Assembly: GCA_049517675.1 (NCBI GenBank)
Contig: JBEKRV010000004.1
Location: 49,846-113,845 of the forward strand
Length of the DNA: 64,000 nucleotides
DNA from: Bog-756 sp049517675
Lineage (GTDB): Bacteria > Actinomycetota > Acidimicrobiia > Acidimicrobiales > RAAP-2
Direction: 5' to 3'
The notes under the pieces are model-generated. The model made no database searches and had not been told where the DNA came from. It was given only the letters and a program-made list of their open reading frames with translations. Shown piece after piece: positions 33,090 to 42,100 of the stretch (the first letter of the stretch is position 1; each line of letters opens with the position of its first letter). The position numbers and the translations under genes were made by a program.

Positions 33090-33383
33090 TCACAGGTCCT
33101 TGTCGGGAAGGCGCTCGATGTTGACGTCCCGGAAGGTCAGGATGCGGACCGACGGGACGAAGCGGGCCGGGCGGTACATGTCCCAGACCCACGCGTCGGT
33201 CAGCACCACCTCGACGCACGCGGGTGATGTGTCGGACCGCACCGTCACGTCGACGGTGTTGGCCAGGTAGAAGCGGCGCTCGGTCTCCACCACGTAGGCG
33301 AACAGCGGGACGACGGCCCGGTACTCGTGGACCAGGGCCAGCTCGATCTCGGACTCGTACCGCTCGAGGTCCTCCTCGCTCAT
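33090..33383 (-). CDS. DUF2469 family protein
   Basis: 97 residues: MSEEDLERYESEIELALVHEYR is the diagnostic start of DUF2469, an actinobacteria-specific family. AYVVETERRFYLANTVDV and VWDMYRPARFVPSVRILTFRDVNIE also fit. It always sits in the rplS-yraN region but has no known function. It is 10 bp upstream of yraN. The lepB and rnhB genes often found between rplS and DUF2469 are missing here. Confidence 0.9.
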   Translation of the reverse strand: MSEEDLERYESEIELALVHEYRAVVPLFAYVVETERRFYLANTVDVTVRSDTSPACVEVVLTDAWVWDMYRPARFVPSVRILTFRDVNIERLPDKDL

Positions 33384-33446
33384 CGGAGGAATCGCCGCGT
33401 CGTCATGCCCGGCGGGATGCCGTCCGGCCCGACCCGAGAGGCACGA

Positions 33447-33800
33447 TCAGGAGCGGGCAGTCCGCAGTTCCTTGATCTTGGCCGCCTTACCGTGGCGGTC
33501 CCGCAGGTAGTACAGCTTGGCCCGTCGGACGTCGCCGTACGACACGACCTCGGTGTGGTCGATGACCGGGGAGTGCACGGGGAACGTCCGCTCGACGCCC
33601 ACGCCGAAGCTCACCTTTCGGACAGTGAAGGTCTCCTGGAGGCCGGTGCCCTGACGGCGGATGACCGCGCCCTGGAACACCTGGACCCGCTCACGGGTGC
33701 CCTCGATCACCCGCACGTGCACCTTGACGGTGTCTCCGGGGCGGAACTCGGGGATGTCGTCCCGCAGGCTGTCACGGTCGATGATGTCGGTCGGGTTCAT
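33447..33800 (-). CDS. rplS: 50S ribosomal protein L19
   Basis: 117 residues with the complete L19 pattern: FRPGDTVKVHVRVIEGTRERVQVFQGAVIRR, GLQETFTVRKVSFGVGVERTFP and YLRDRHGKAAKIKEL. L19 sits at the 30S-50S interface. It follows trmD after a 129-bp gap with a hairpin, so part of its transcription may be uncoupled from the upstream genes. GAAAGAGA precedes ATG 33800. Confidence 0.96.
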   Translation of the reverse strand: MNPTDIIDRDSLRDDIPEFRPGDTVKVHVRVIEGTRERVQVFQGAVIRRQGTGLQETFTVRKVSFGVGVERTFPVHSPVIDHTEVVSYGDVRRAKLYYLRDRHGKAAKIKELRTARS

Positions 33801-33898
33801 GGGGCGCGTCTCTTTCGAAAGGGTTCGAACTCACACCCGTCGGCGTCGCGTGCGTCGCCAGCGCGGAACGGCTGACATGCACCCGGAGTCGGTGTGGA

Positions 33899-33916
33899 CG
33901 CCGGAGTGCTCCGGCG
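33899..33916 (-). terminator. Hairpin between trmD and rplS (terminator or attenuator)
   Basis: CGCCGGAG and CTCCGGCG form a perfect 8-bp stem with a 2-nt centre (so 7 bp with a small loop), starting 13 bp after the trmD stop. It could partly end the upstream transcript or shape the rplS leader. Confidence 0.45.
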
Positions 33917-33929
33917 CCGACGAGGCTCC

Positions 33930-34757
33930 TCAATCGTAGCCGTGATCGTGCAGCAGGCGCACCTCGCCGTGCGCCACCAGCAGGCGGACCTCCTCCTCGG
34001 TCAACCCGCCCCGCCCGCTGATGAGGTCGGGACGGCGCTGCAACGTCCTGACCAGGGACTGAGCCCGCCTCCATGCCTGCACCTTGCCGTGGTCCCCCGA
34101 GCGCAGGACCTCGGGGACCTCGAACCCGCGGAAGTCGGCGGGCCGGGTGTACTGGGGGTACTCGAGCAGCCCGGACCCGAAGCTCTCCTCGTCGGTCGAC
34201 TGCTCGTTGCCGAGCACGCCCACCAGGAGGCGGGCCACGGCCTCGACGACCACGAGGGCGGCCAGCTCCCCCCCGGCCAGCACGTAGTCGCCGATCGACA
34301 GCTCGCCGTCGCACAGGTGGTCGGCCACCCGTTGGTCCACCCCCTCGTACCGGCCGCAGAGCAGCGAGAACCCGCCGGGTGCGGCAGCCAGGTCCCGGGC
34401 CACGCCCTGGTCGAAGCGGCGTCCCGATGCGGACAGGAGCAGGAGGGGCCGGTTGAGCCCGCCCGGGCCGGCCTCCACCGTCTCGACCGCCTCGAAGACC
34501 GGCCCGGGGGCGAGCACCATCCCGGCCCCCCCACCGAACGGCGAGTCGTCGACCGTGCGGTGGACGTCGTGGGCCGCGTCACGCACGTCGTGGACGCGGA
34601 GCTCCAGACGGCCACGGACGCGGGCCCGACCCAGGATCGACGTCGATCCGTAGTGGTCGACGGACTCGGGGAAGAGGGTGAACACGTCGACCCGGAAGGG
34701 GGGTGGGTGAGGGACCGGCCCCGGATCGCCGGTGGACGCCCGGCGGACGCTGCTCAT
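33930..34757 (-). CDS. trmD: tRNA (guanosine(37)-N1)-methyltransferase
   Basis: A 275-residue SPOUT methyltransferase that makes m1G37, which prevents frameshifting. FRVDVFTLFPESVDHYGSTSILGRARVRG is the family N-terminus. LLCGRYEGVDQRVADHL and LSIGDYVLAGGELAALV form the trefoil-knot SAM site, and LEYPQYTRPADFRGFEVPEVLRSGDHGKVQAWRR is the tRNA-binding region. ATG 34757 overlaps the rimM stop (ATGA). A short Pro-rich N-terminal extension (about 20 residues) precedes the conserved start. Confidence 0.95.
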   Translation of the reverse strand: MSSVRRASTGDPGPVPHPPPFRVDVFTLFPESVDHYGSTSILGRARVRGRLELRVHDVRDAAHDVHRTVDDSPFGGGAGMVLAPGPVFEAVETVEAGPGGLNRPLLLLSASGRRFDQGVARDLAAAPGGFSLLCGRYEGVDQRVADHLCDGELSIGDYVLAGGELAALVVVEAVARLLVGVLGNEQSTDEESFGSGLLEYPQYTRPADFRGFEVPEVLRSGDHGKVQAWRRAQSLVRTLQRRPDLISGRGGLTEEEVRLLVAHGEVRLLHDHGYD

Positions 34758-35323
34758 GCGAGGTCGAGCAGGCCGTCGGGGATGTCGACGGTCACCCGGG
34801 CACCCGGCTCCGAGTCGGTGACGAAGCGGAGCGGGATCAGTCCCCCACCGTCCAGCACCAGGAGGTCGCTGGCCGGGTTGGCCTCCACGCCGACCACGGT
34901 CCCGAGACGGGTGCCGACCTGGTCGACCACGGTCGAGCCGATCAGGTCGTGGACCCACAGGGTCTCGGGATCCTCGATCGGGGCGGCGTACAGCGGCGTG
35001 TCCCGCAGGGACTCGGCGGCATCGATGCCGTCCACCCCGCCGAGGCTGACGATGTACCGCCCGCGGTGGGGGGTGGAGCGCACGATCTCGAAGGATCGCC
35101 CGTCGGCGGCGTGGAGCACCGATCCGGGCGCCGCCCGCTCGTCCCGGTTGGTGGTCAGCGACACGATGACGTCACCCCGCAGTCCGTGGGGCTTGACGAT
35201 CCTGCCGACCTCCAGCAGAGCTGCCGGTTCGGAGGCGTCCCCGTCCCCCGGGGAGCCCGGGCCGGAGCCACCGGGACCGGCACCGGCACCGGCGACACCG
35301 TCGCCGCGGGCCGGGGAGGGCAC
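34754..35323 (-). CDS. rimM: 16S rRNA processing protein RimM
   Basis: A 189-residue 30S assembly factor that binds S19. LLEVGRIVKPHGLRGDVIVSLTTN is the RimM N-terminal beta-barrel and TLWVHDLIGSTVVDQVGTRLGTVVGVEANPASDLLVL the PRC-barrel. The first 40 residues are a Gly/Pro/Ala-rich extension. GTG 35323, 8 bp after the khpA stop, is the most upstream sensible start; a few downstream alternatives exist because the extension is unconserved. Confidence 0.92.
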   Translation of the reverse strand: MPSPARGDGVAGAGAGPGGSGPGSPGDGDASEPAALLEVGRIVKPHGLRGDVIVSLTTNRDERAAPGSVLHAADGRSFEIVRSTPHRGRYIVSLGGVDGIDAAESLRDTPLYAAPIEDPETLWVHDLIGSTVVDQVGTRLGTVVGVEANPASDLLVLDGGGLIPLRFVTDSEPGARVTVDIPDGLLDLA

Positions 35324-35330
35324 CGGCGGT

Positions 35331-35669
35331 TCAGTCGTCGACGATGTCGACGCTGGTCTGGACCCCGTCGCGTGCGCCGGCTGCGGCGACCACGGTGCGG
35401 ATGGCCTGGGCCACCCGCCCACGGCGGCCGATCACCCGACCCATGTCCTCGGGGGCGACGTGGATCCGGAACCGGACGGTGTCGCCCCGTTCCTCGGTGT
35501 TGATCACCACGGCCTCGGTGTCCGAGGCGATGGAATTGACCAGGTAGGTGACGACGGCGAGCGGCGTGCCGCCCGAGACCCGGTTACCGGCGTCGTCGTC
35601 GTGGTCCTCGGAGAAGTCGTCGAGGGTGTTGACGTCGTCGACGGAGTCCATGGCCATCTCGTCGGTCAC
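35331..35669 (-). CDS. khpA: KH-domain RNA-binding protein KhpA
   Basis: 112 residues. An acidic N-terminus (DSVDDVNTLDDFSEDHDDD) precedes a single KH domain: LAVVTYLVNSIASDTEAVVIN, FRIHVAPEDMGRVIGRRGRVAQAIRTVV, with GRRG as the GxxG nucleic-acid loop. KhpA pairs with KhpB in many bacteria to bind RNA. GTG 35669 overlaps the rpsP stop; ATG 35657 or 35651 are alternative starts. Confidence 0.9.
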   Translation of the reverse strand: MTDEMAMDSVDDVNTLDDFSEDHDDDAGNRVSGGTPLAVVTYLVNSIASDTEAVVINTEERGDTVRFRIHVAPEDMGRVIGRRGRVAQAIRTVVAAAGARDGVQTSVDIVDD

Positions 35670-35953
35670 GTGGACGCCTTGGCCGATGCGAATTCGTCGA
35701 GGGCGCCGGACTGCTGCAGCAGCTTCTGGACACGCTCGGTGGGCTGGGCGCCCTGGGACAGCCACTTGACCGCCTTGGCGTTGTCGATCTGGATGACGGC
35801 GTCCGGCTCAGCCAACGACCTGCCCCGGGGGGCATAGGTGCCGACGATCTCGATGAACCGCCCATTGCGTGGCGAGCGGCTGTCGGCCGCCACCAGCCGG
35901 TACGTCGGCTGCTTCTTCTTCCCGATCCGCACGAGGCGGAGTTTTACTGCCAC
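35666..35953 (-). CDS. rpsP: 30S ribosomal protein S16
   Basis: A 95-residue protein starting AVKLRLVRIGKKKQPTYRLVAADSRSPRNGRFIEIVGTY, typical S16. The end carries PTERVQKLLQQSGALDEF. GTG 35953 is preceded by AGGAGTT. It heads the rpsP-khpA-rimM-trmD unit, after a 184-bp gap from ffh that shows no protein-like frame. Confidence 0.95.
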   Translation of the reverse strand: MAVKLRLVRIGKKKQPTYRLVAADSRSPRNGRFIEIVGTYAPRGRSLAEPDAVIQIDNAKAVKWLSQGAQPTERVQKLLQQSGALDEFASAKAST

Positions 35954-36137
35954 GGTAACTCCTCTGTTGCATGGTGTCTTCCAATGGAAGCGCTGTCCGG
36001 TGGTCTTGGATCTCTTCGGCACTCCGGGCCGGGGCCGAGCGACAGTCTCCCACCAAAGCGAGGTGTCGTGTGCACCGGCGACGGATCGGGGTCCGAATCG
36101 GCCCGGATCAGGCCCATCGGGTGGATCGGTGGCCCGG

Positions 36138-37679
36138 TCAGCGGGCCTTCGGGGTGACCCGGCCGCCGCCCTTGCCCTTCTTGCCGCCCTTGCCCTTCTT
36201 GGCGCCACGCGCGGCCGCGCCGCCGAACGGGGCGCCCGGACCTGGCGCGGGGGCGCCCGCGCCGAGCGTCGGCAGGTCGCCGCCCATGGCGGCCATGTCG
36301 GCCATCGCCTTGGGCGACAGCGCCGGTCCGTTCGCCCCCTTGGGCCCGCGCCCGAGCAGTCCGCCGAGGCCGCCGAGGGCCCCGCCCGGGCCACCCTTGC
36401 CGAACCCCTTCATCATCTTCTGCATCTCCTTGAACTGCTTGAGGAGTGCGTTGACGTCGGCGGTGGTCGTCCCGCTGCCGTTGGCGATGCGGACCCGCCG
36501 GGACCCGTCGATGATCGTCGGGTCGACCCGCTCCCGGGGGGTCATCGACCGGATGATGGCCTCGACCTGACCGATCTGGCGGTCGTCGATCGACTCGGAC
36601 GCCTGCTTCAGGTCCTTCGACATGCCGGGGAGCATCGACAGCATGCCCGAGATCGAACCCATCTTCTTCACCTGTTGGAGCTGCTCGAGGAAGTCCTCGA
36701 GCGTGAACCGGCCCTCGATGATGGCGGCGGCACCCTTGGTGGTGACGTCCTGATCCATCGTCCGCTCGGCCTGCTCGATGAGGGTGAGCACGTCCCCCAT
36801 GCCGAGGATGCGGTCGGCCATCCGGTCGGGGTGGAACTGGTCGAAGTCGTCGAGCTTCTCCCCGGTCGACGCGAACGCGATGGGCCGGCCGACCACCTCC
36901 TTGACCGAGAGGGCAGCCCCGCCACGGGCATCGCCGTCGAGCTTGGTCAGGACGACCCCGTCGAGCGAGAGCGCGGCGTGGAATGCCCGAGCGGTGGACA
37001 CGGCGTCCTGGCCGGTCATGGCATCGATGACCAGGAACGTGTAGTCGGGCTGGACGGCACCGGCGACGTGACGGATCTCGTCCATCAGGTCCTCGTCGAT
37101 GGAGAGTCGTCCGGCGGTGTCGACGATCAGCACGTCCCGGCCGAGACGCTTCGCCTCCTCGAGGCCGGCAGCGGCCACGGAGACCGGGTCCGTCGACTCC
37201 GAGAACACCGTCACACCGGCCTGGGCACCGAGGACCCGGAGCTGCTCGACGGCCGCCGGCCGCTGGAGGTCGGCGCCGACCAGGAGTGGGTTGCGCCCTT
37301 GCTGCTTGAACCAGCGGGCCAGTTTGGCCGACGCGGTGGTCTTTCCCGAACCCTGCAGTCCCGCGAGGAGGATCACCGTCGGGGGCCGGCTCGCGTAGTT
37401 GATGCGGAGGGTCTCGCCACCGAGGATGGCGACGAGCTCCTCGTTGACGATCTTGATGACCTGCTGGCCCGGACTCAGGCTCTGGGAGAGCTCCAGCCCG
37501 ACGCACCGGTCGCGTACCGCGGTGGTGAAGGTACGGACCACCCCGATCTCGACGTCGGCCTCGAGCAGCGCGGTGCGGATCTCGCGGAGGACCTCGTCGA
37601 CGTCGGCCTCGGACAGCCGACCCCGGCCCCGGAGCCGGGTCAGGATGCCGTCGAATCGGTCGCTCAGGCTCTCGAACAT
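36138..37679 (-). CDS. ffh: Signal recognition particle protein Ffh
   Basis: A 513-residue SRP54 GTPase that targets nascent membrane proteins. The N domain (FESLSDRFDGILTRLRGRGRLSE) is followed by a G domain with GLQGSGKTTASAKLA, DTAGRLSIDEDLM and VLTKLDGDARGGAALSV. The Met-rich M domain has MLPGMSKDL and the RNA-binding SMTPRERVDPTIIDGSRRVRIANGSG. The C-terminus is a Gly/Lys-rich tail (KKGKGGKKGKGGGR). TAGCCT lies 9 nt before ATG 37679, so its own near-leaderless promoter is likely. The 257-bp gap before ftsY holds no recognised SRP RNA. Confidence 0.96.
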   Translation of the reverse strand: MFESLSDRFDGILTRLRGRGRLSEADVDEVLREIRTALLEADVEIGVVRTFTTAVRDRCVGLELSQSLSPGQQVIKIVNEELVAILGGETLRINYASRPPTVILLAGLQGSGKTTASAKLARWFKQQGRNPLLVGADLQRPAAVEQLRVLGAQAGVTVFSESTDPVSVAAAGLEEAKRLGRDVLIVDTAGRLSIDEDLMDEIRHVAGAVQPDYTFLVIDAMTGQDAVSTARAFHAALSLDGVVLTKLDGDARGGAALSVKEVVGRPIAFASTGEKLDDFDQFHPDRMADRILGMGDVLTLIEQAERTMDQDVTTKGAAAIIEGRFTLEDFLEQLQQVKKMGSISGMLSMLPGMSKDLKQASESIDDRQIGQVEAIIRSMTPRERVDPTIIDGSRRVRIANGSGTTTADVNALLKQFKEMQKMMKGFGKGGPGGALGGLGGLLGRGPKGANGPALSPKAMADMAAMGGDLPTLGAGAPAPGPGAPFGGAAARGAKKGKGGKKGKGGGRVTPKAR

Positions 37680-37936
37680 GGGTTGCTCAGGCTACCCGAA
37701 CACCACCCGCGGCACGCACGTCGGCGGTGGCCGTCCCGACGGTTGACGACGGCAGGAGCGGACCGTCAGGGGCGACCCGTCGCAGGTGAAGAGGTTCGGC
37801 GATGTGCGCACGATGTGTGTACATCCACGAAGTGGTGTGCACCTCGGGGTCCACCCGGCGACGAGCGGCAGTCGGACCGGCCGTACCGACCGAGAAGATC
37901 CGATCCACGCGCGCCGATCCAGCGCGATCGTCGCGC

Positions 37937-39160
37937 CTAGAAGAGCGCGTCGACGAAGGCCTCGGGATCGAAGTCGACCAGGTCGTCCGCCCCCTCGCCC
38001 AGGCCCACGAGCTTGACCGGTAGGCCGAGCTCGCGCTGGATGGCCACGACGATGCCGCCTTTGGCCGTGCCGTCGAGCTTGGTCAGGACCACCCCCGAGA
38101 CCTCGACCGCCTCGAGGAACACCTTGGCCTGCGCCAGCCCGTTCTGGCCGGTGGTGGCGTCGAGTACCAGGAGCACCTCGGTGACGTGACCCGGGTCCCG
38201 GTCCGACACCCGCCGGATCTTCTTCAGCTCCTCGATGAGGTTGACCTTGTTGTGCAGGCGGCCCGCCGTGTCGGCCAGCACCAGCGGGAACCCCTTGGAC
38301 GCGGCACGCTGCACCGCGTCGAAGACCACCGAGCTCGGATCACCACCCTCGGAGCCGCGGACGATGTCCGCTCCCGATCGCTCGGCCCACAGGCTGAGCT
38401 GCTCGCCCGCCGCGGCCCGGAACGTGTCGCCGGCAGCCAGGAGCACCCGGGTGCCCGACCGGGTGATGCGGGTGGCCACTTTTCCGACCGTGGTGGTCTT
38501 CCCCACGCCGTTCACCCCGACGAACAGCCAGACATCGACGACCGGACCCGCCTCCCCCTCCGCCGCCGACGGGCGACCGGCACCGATCGGGGCGAGTCCG
38601 GACGAACCGGTGGTGAGCATGGCGACCAGATCGGCCTTCAACGCTTCGACCAGCGCATCGGGTCCGCCGATCTCCCCCGCCTTCACCCGGGAGCGCAGAT
38701 CGTCGACGAGCGCATCGGTGGCCCCGACGCCGACATCGGCGCGGATCAGCGCCTCCTCCAGATCGTCCCAGGTGGCGGCATCGATCTTTCCCCGGGACCG
38801 GACCGTTCCGATGTACCCCGAGAGGAGCCCCCGGGCCTTGCCGAGTCGGCCGCGGTAGGTGGCCGGCTCGGGTGCCGGCTCGGGTGCCGGCTCGGGCTCC
38901 CGGCCTTCGACGGCACTCGGCGCGACCTCGGGAGGTGCCGTGGTCCCCGACGGTGGTGGGGTGGCGGCGACCGGCGCGCCCGCAGCCGGCCCCCGCTCGG
39001 CGACGGCCACGCCACCCGGGGACCCGTCGCGCGTCGCCGCCCTGCCGCCCCGTCGACGGCCGACGAGGGCGACACCGCCCACGACGAGGATGACGGGAAC
39101 GGCCACGGCGATCCCGATGACGGCATCGGATGTGGCGGTGACCAGGGCCGGGTCGATCAC
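37937..39160 (-). CDS. ftsY: Signal recognition particle receptor FtsY
   Basis: A 407-residue SRP receptor GTPase. One N-terminal membrane helix (AVIGIAVAVPVILVVGGVALVG) replaces the acidic A domain of enterobacteria. A Pro/Glu/Ala-rich linker, partly encoded by a repeated GGCTCGGGTGCC unit near 38867-38898, leads to the NG domain. Motifs are GVNGVGKTTTVGKVA, AAGDTFRAAAGEQL, LADTAGRLHNKVNL and LTKLDGTAKGG. GTG 39160 overlaps the smc stop (GTGA), tying it to smc. It works with Ffh at the membrane. Confidence 0.95.
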   Translation of the reverse strand: MIDPALVTATSDAVIGIAVAVPVILVVGGVALVGRRRGGRAATRDGSPGGVAVAERGPAAGAPVAATPPPSGTTAPPEVAPSAVEGREPEPAPEPAPEPATYRGRLGKARGLLSGYIGTVRSRGKIDAATWDDLEEALIRADVGVGATDALVDDLRSRVKAGEIGGPDALVEALKADLVAMLTTGSSGLAPIGAGRPSAAEGEAGPVVDVWLFVGVNGVGKTTTVGKVATRITRSGTRVLLAAGDTFRAAAGEQLSLWAERSGADIVRGSEGGDPSSVVFDAVQRAASKGFPLVLADTAGRLHNKVNLIEELKKIRRVSDRDPGHVTEVLLVLDATTGQNGLAQAKVFLEAVEVSGVVLTKLDGTAKGGIVVAIQRELGLPVKLVGLGEGADDLVDFDPEAFVDALF

Positions 39161-42100
39161 AGGTCGGGCCCGCCCACGGGCCCGGCCACGGTGGGGGCCC
39201 CGCCACCCACCGGCCCGCCCCCGGCCGGTGCGTCCATCCTCCTGGCGATCTCGTTGAGCGTCGGCTTGACCCCACGTCCGGGGTCGGCGGCGGTCGCCTC
39301 CGGCCCATCCTCCAGCCCATTCTCCGGACCGTCCCCCGGACCGTCCCCCTGCCCCCGGTCGGGTGCCACGACGGTGTGGTCCTGCAATTCGGGCACGTCC
39401 ACCGGGGCCACCGGCCGGACATCGGGGGTGGGGGTCGGGGCGGCGTCCAGCGCATCGAGGGCGGTCCTGTCCCGGGGGACTTTCTGGCTGACCACCCTGG
39501 ACGAGCCACCGGGCGCCATGGTGACGCCGTAGAGGGCGTCGGCCGCCTCCATGGTCCGCTTCTGGTGGCTGACGATGATGAGCTGCGCCTCCTCCCGGAA
39601 CTCGTTGACCAGGGCGAGGAACCGCATCAGGTTCACGTCGTCGAGGGCCGCCTCGACCTCGTCCATCAGGTAGAAGGGCGAGGGCCGGCTCCGGAACACC
39701 GCGAACAGGTACGCCATGGCCACGAGCGAGCGCTCTCCTCCGGACAGGAGCGACAGCCGCCGCACGTTGCGGCCGGCCGGCCGGACCTCCACCTCGACAC
39801 CGGTGTCGAGCAGGTTCTCGGGGTCGGTCAACGACAGCCGGCCGGTGCCGCCGGGGAAGAGGGAGGTGATGAGGTTGGAGAAGTGCTCGTTGACGTCGGC
39901 GAACGCCGAGTCGAACACGTGCATGATCTCCTCGTCGAGGGTCCGGATCACCTGGCGGAGCTCCCGCTGGGCCTTGCGCACGTCTTCGACCTGGGACTCC
40001 AGGAACCGGTGCCGCTCGCCGAGCTCGGACAGCTCCTCCATGGCCAGCGGGTTGACCGGGCCGATGGCGGCCAGCTCCGCTTCGAGCTGGGCCACGCGGG
40101 AGGGAGGGTCGACGCCCTCGGGGAGCTCGGGCGCCGGCGCGCCGGCGGCATCCTCGGGCCCGCAGCCGAGTTCGCGACGGAGGGTCTCGACGACGGACTC
40201 GCGTCGGACGGTGGCCTCCACGAGGTCGAGCTCTGCCTTCTGCAGCCGGCTCCGGGCGGCCGCCAGCTCGTGCTCGCCGACCGAGCGCTGACGGCGCAGC
40301 TCCTCGAGGCGGGCACCGCCGGCGCGGACCGCCTCGAGCTGTCGACGGTGCCGGTCCCGCAACGACGACAGCAGGGCGTCCAGACCGGACTGGGCCTCGG
40401 CCACGACGCCCAGCAGTCGCCCGACCGCGGTGGCGTCGGCCTCGAGGCGGGTCCTACGCTCGGCGGCCTGCTGGCGCTCCTCGGCGTGCCCGGTGAGCCG
40501 GCGCTCGACCTCGGTGAGGCGTTCGCCGAGGACCCTCCGGCGCTCGACCAGACCGGCCGTGCGCACCTCCCACTCGTTGCGGGCGGCGGCCGCCGCGGCA
40601 ATGCGCTCCTCGATCCGACGCCGCTCCGCCCGTGCCCCGGCCACCCGCTCGGACGCCTGGACCCGTTCGGCGTCCAGGGCCGGCATGCCGGCGACCAGCT
40701 CGGCCACCCGGGCGGCGTCCCGTCCGATCCGCTCCTCGAGCTCGGCCCGGTTGCGGCGGATCTCCTCGAGCTCGGTCCCGAGCAGGTCGCGGTCGCCGGA
40801 CACCCGCTGGCGGCCGACCCGGGCCGCCTGGTGGGCGACCTCGTTGCGGTCGTCGGCCCGGACCGCCTCGGCGGCCGCCTCCCGGGTGGTCTCGACCTCG
40901 GATCGGGCCGCGGTCCGCTCCACCGCCGCCCGCCCCGCTTCCGCTCGGGCCACGTCGGCCCGGTCGCGGGCCTCGTCGACCACGGCGGCGGTGACGACGC
41001 CGCCTCCGGACCGGACCCGCCACCCGGTGGAGGAGAAGCGGTCCCCGTCCCGGGTGACCACCACCAGATCGGGCCGGGACAGGGCCAGGTCGATGGCCTC
41101 CGACCAGCCCCGCTGTGCGCAGCACGATCCGTGGAGGAGCGTGTCGAGCACGGCGTCGAGTCCGGGGAAGTCGCGGCCTCCCGACCTCGGTCGCACGTGG
41201 GAACGGATGGACTCGGTGCCCCCGGGCACCGCCGGTCCCGCCAGGTCGGACCTGCGGGCGGCCGATCCGGTCAGCGCCAGGACCGCGCCGGTCGCACCGC
41301 CCTGGCGGAGCCGCGACAGGGCCGCCCGGGCGGGTTCGCTGCCCGACACCACCACCGCGGCCAGCGACGCACCCGCCGCCGCCTCGAAGGCCTCCTCCCA
41401 GCCACCGTCGACCTCGACCAGGTCGAGCAGCGTCCCGACCACACCGTCCACCCCGGCCAGCAGCTCGGCCCCGGCCGCGCCACGGGCCTCGTCGAGCGCC
41501 CGCTCGAGCGCGTCGGCCCGGGCCTGGGAACGTGCGTGCTCCTGCTCGGCCTGGCGGAGGGACTCCTCGGCCACCTCCAGGCGTCGGGCGGCCGCGACGT
41601 GGGCGGACTCGGTCTCCGCCCTCGCCGCCTGGAGGCGGTGACGGCTCTGTTCGGTCTCGGCGAGCCGCTCGCCGAGCTCGTGGTCCTCCCCCTCGAGCAA
41701 CGCGGCGCGCCGTTCGGCCGCGCCCTGACGGGCGACGAGCTGGTCGAGCGTGCGGCGGTCCCGCTCGAGGGCGTGCTCCAGCGATGCGAGCTGCCCCCTG
41801 GCCACCGTGACGGCCTCCTCCGCCTGGCGGAGCTCGGCCCCGTCGCCCCGCGCGGCGAGGTGGGCCTCGAGCTCGGCGGCCATGGCCGCCTCGGTGGCCA
41901 CCAGGGCGTCCTGTTCGGGGGCGAGGACCGTGGCCTCCAGCTCGGCGGACGCAAGCTCGTCGGCCAGACGGGCCCCCTCGGCCTCCAGGGTCGAGACCAC
42001 GTCGGCGTCGGCGGCGGCGTCGAGCGCCCGGGCCAGCGACCGCTGGCGCTCCCGCAGGACGCCCGAGAGGCCCCTGGCCCGCTCCACCATTCCCTCGGTG

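Noticed and set aside
33812..33835. tRNA T-arm like GGGTTCGAACTC upstream of rplS
   Set aside because: No acceptor, D or anticodon arms fit around it; it is part of the rplS leader.
37680..37936. 4.5S/SRP RNA gene between ffh and ftsY
   Set aside because: The conserved tetraloop region and long hairpin of SRP RNA are not present.
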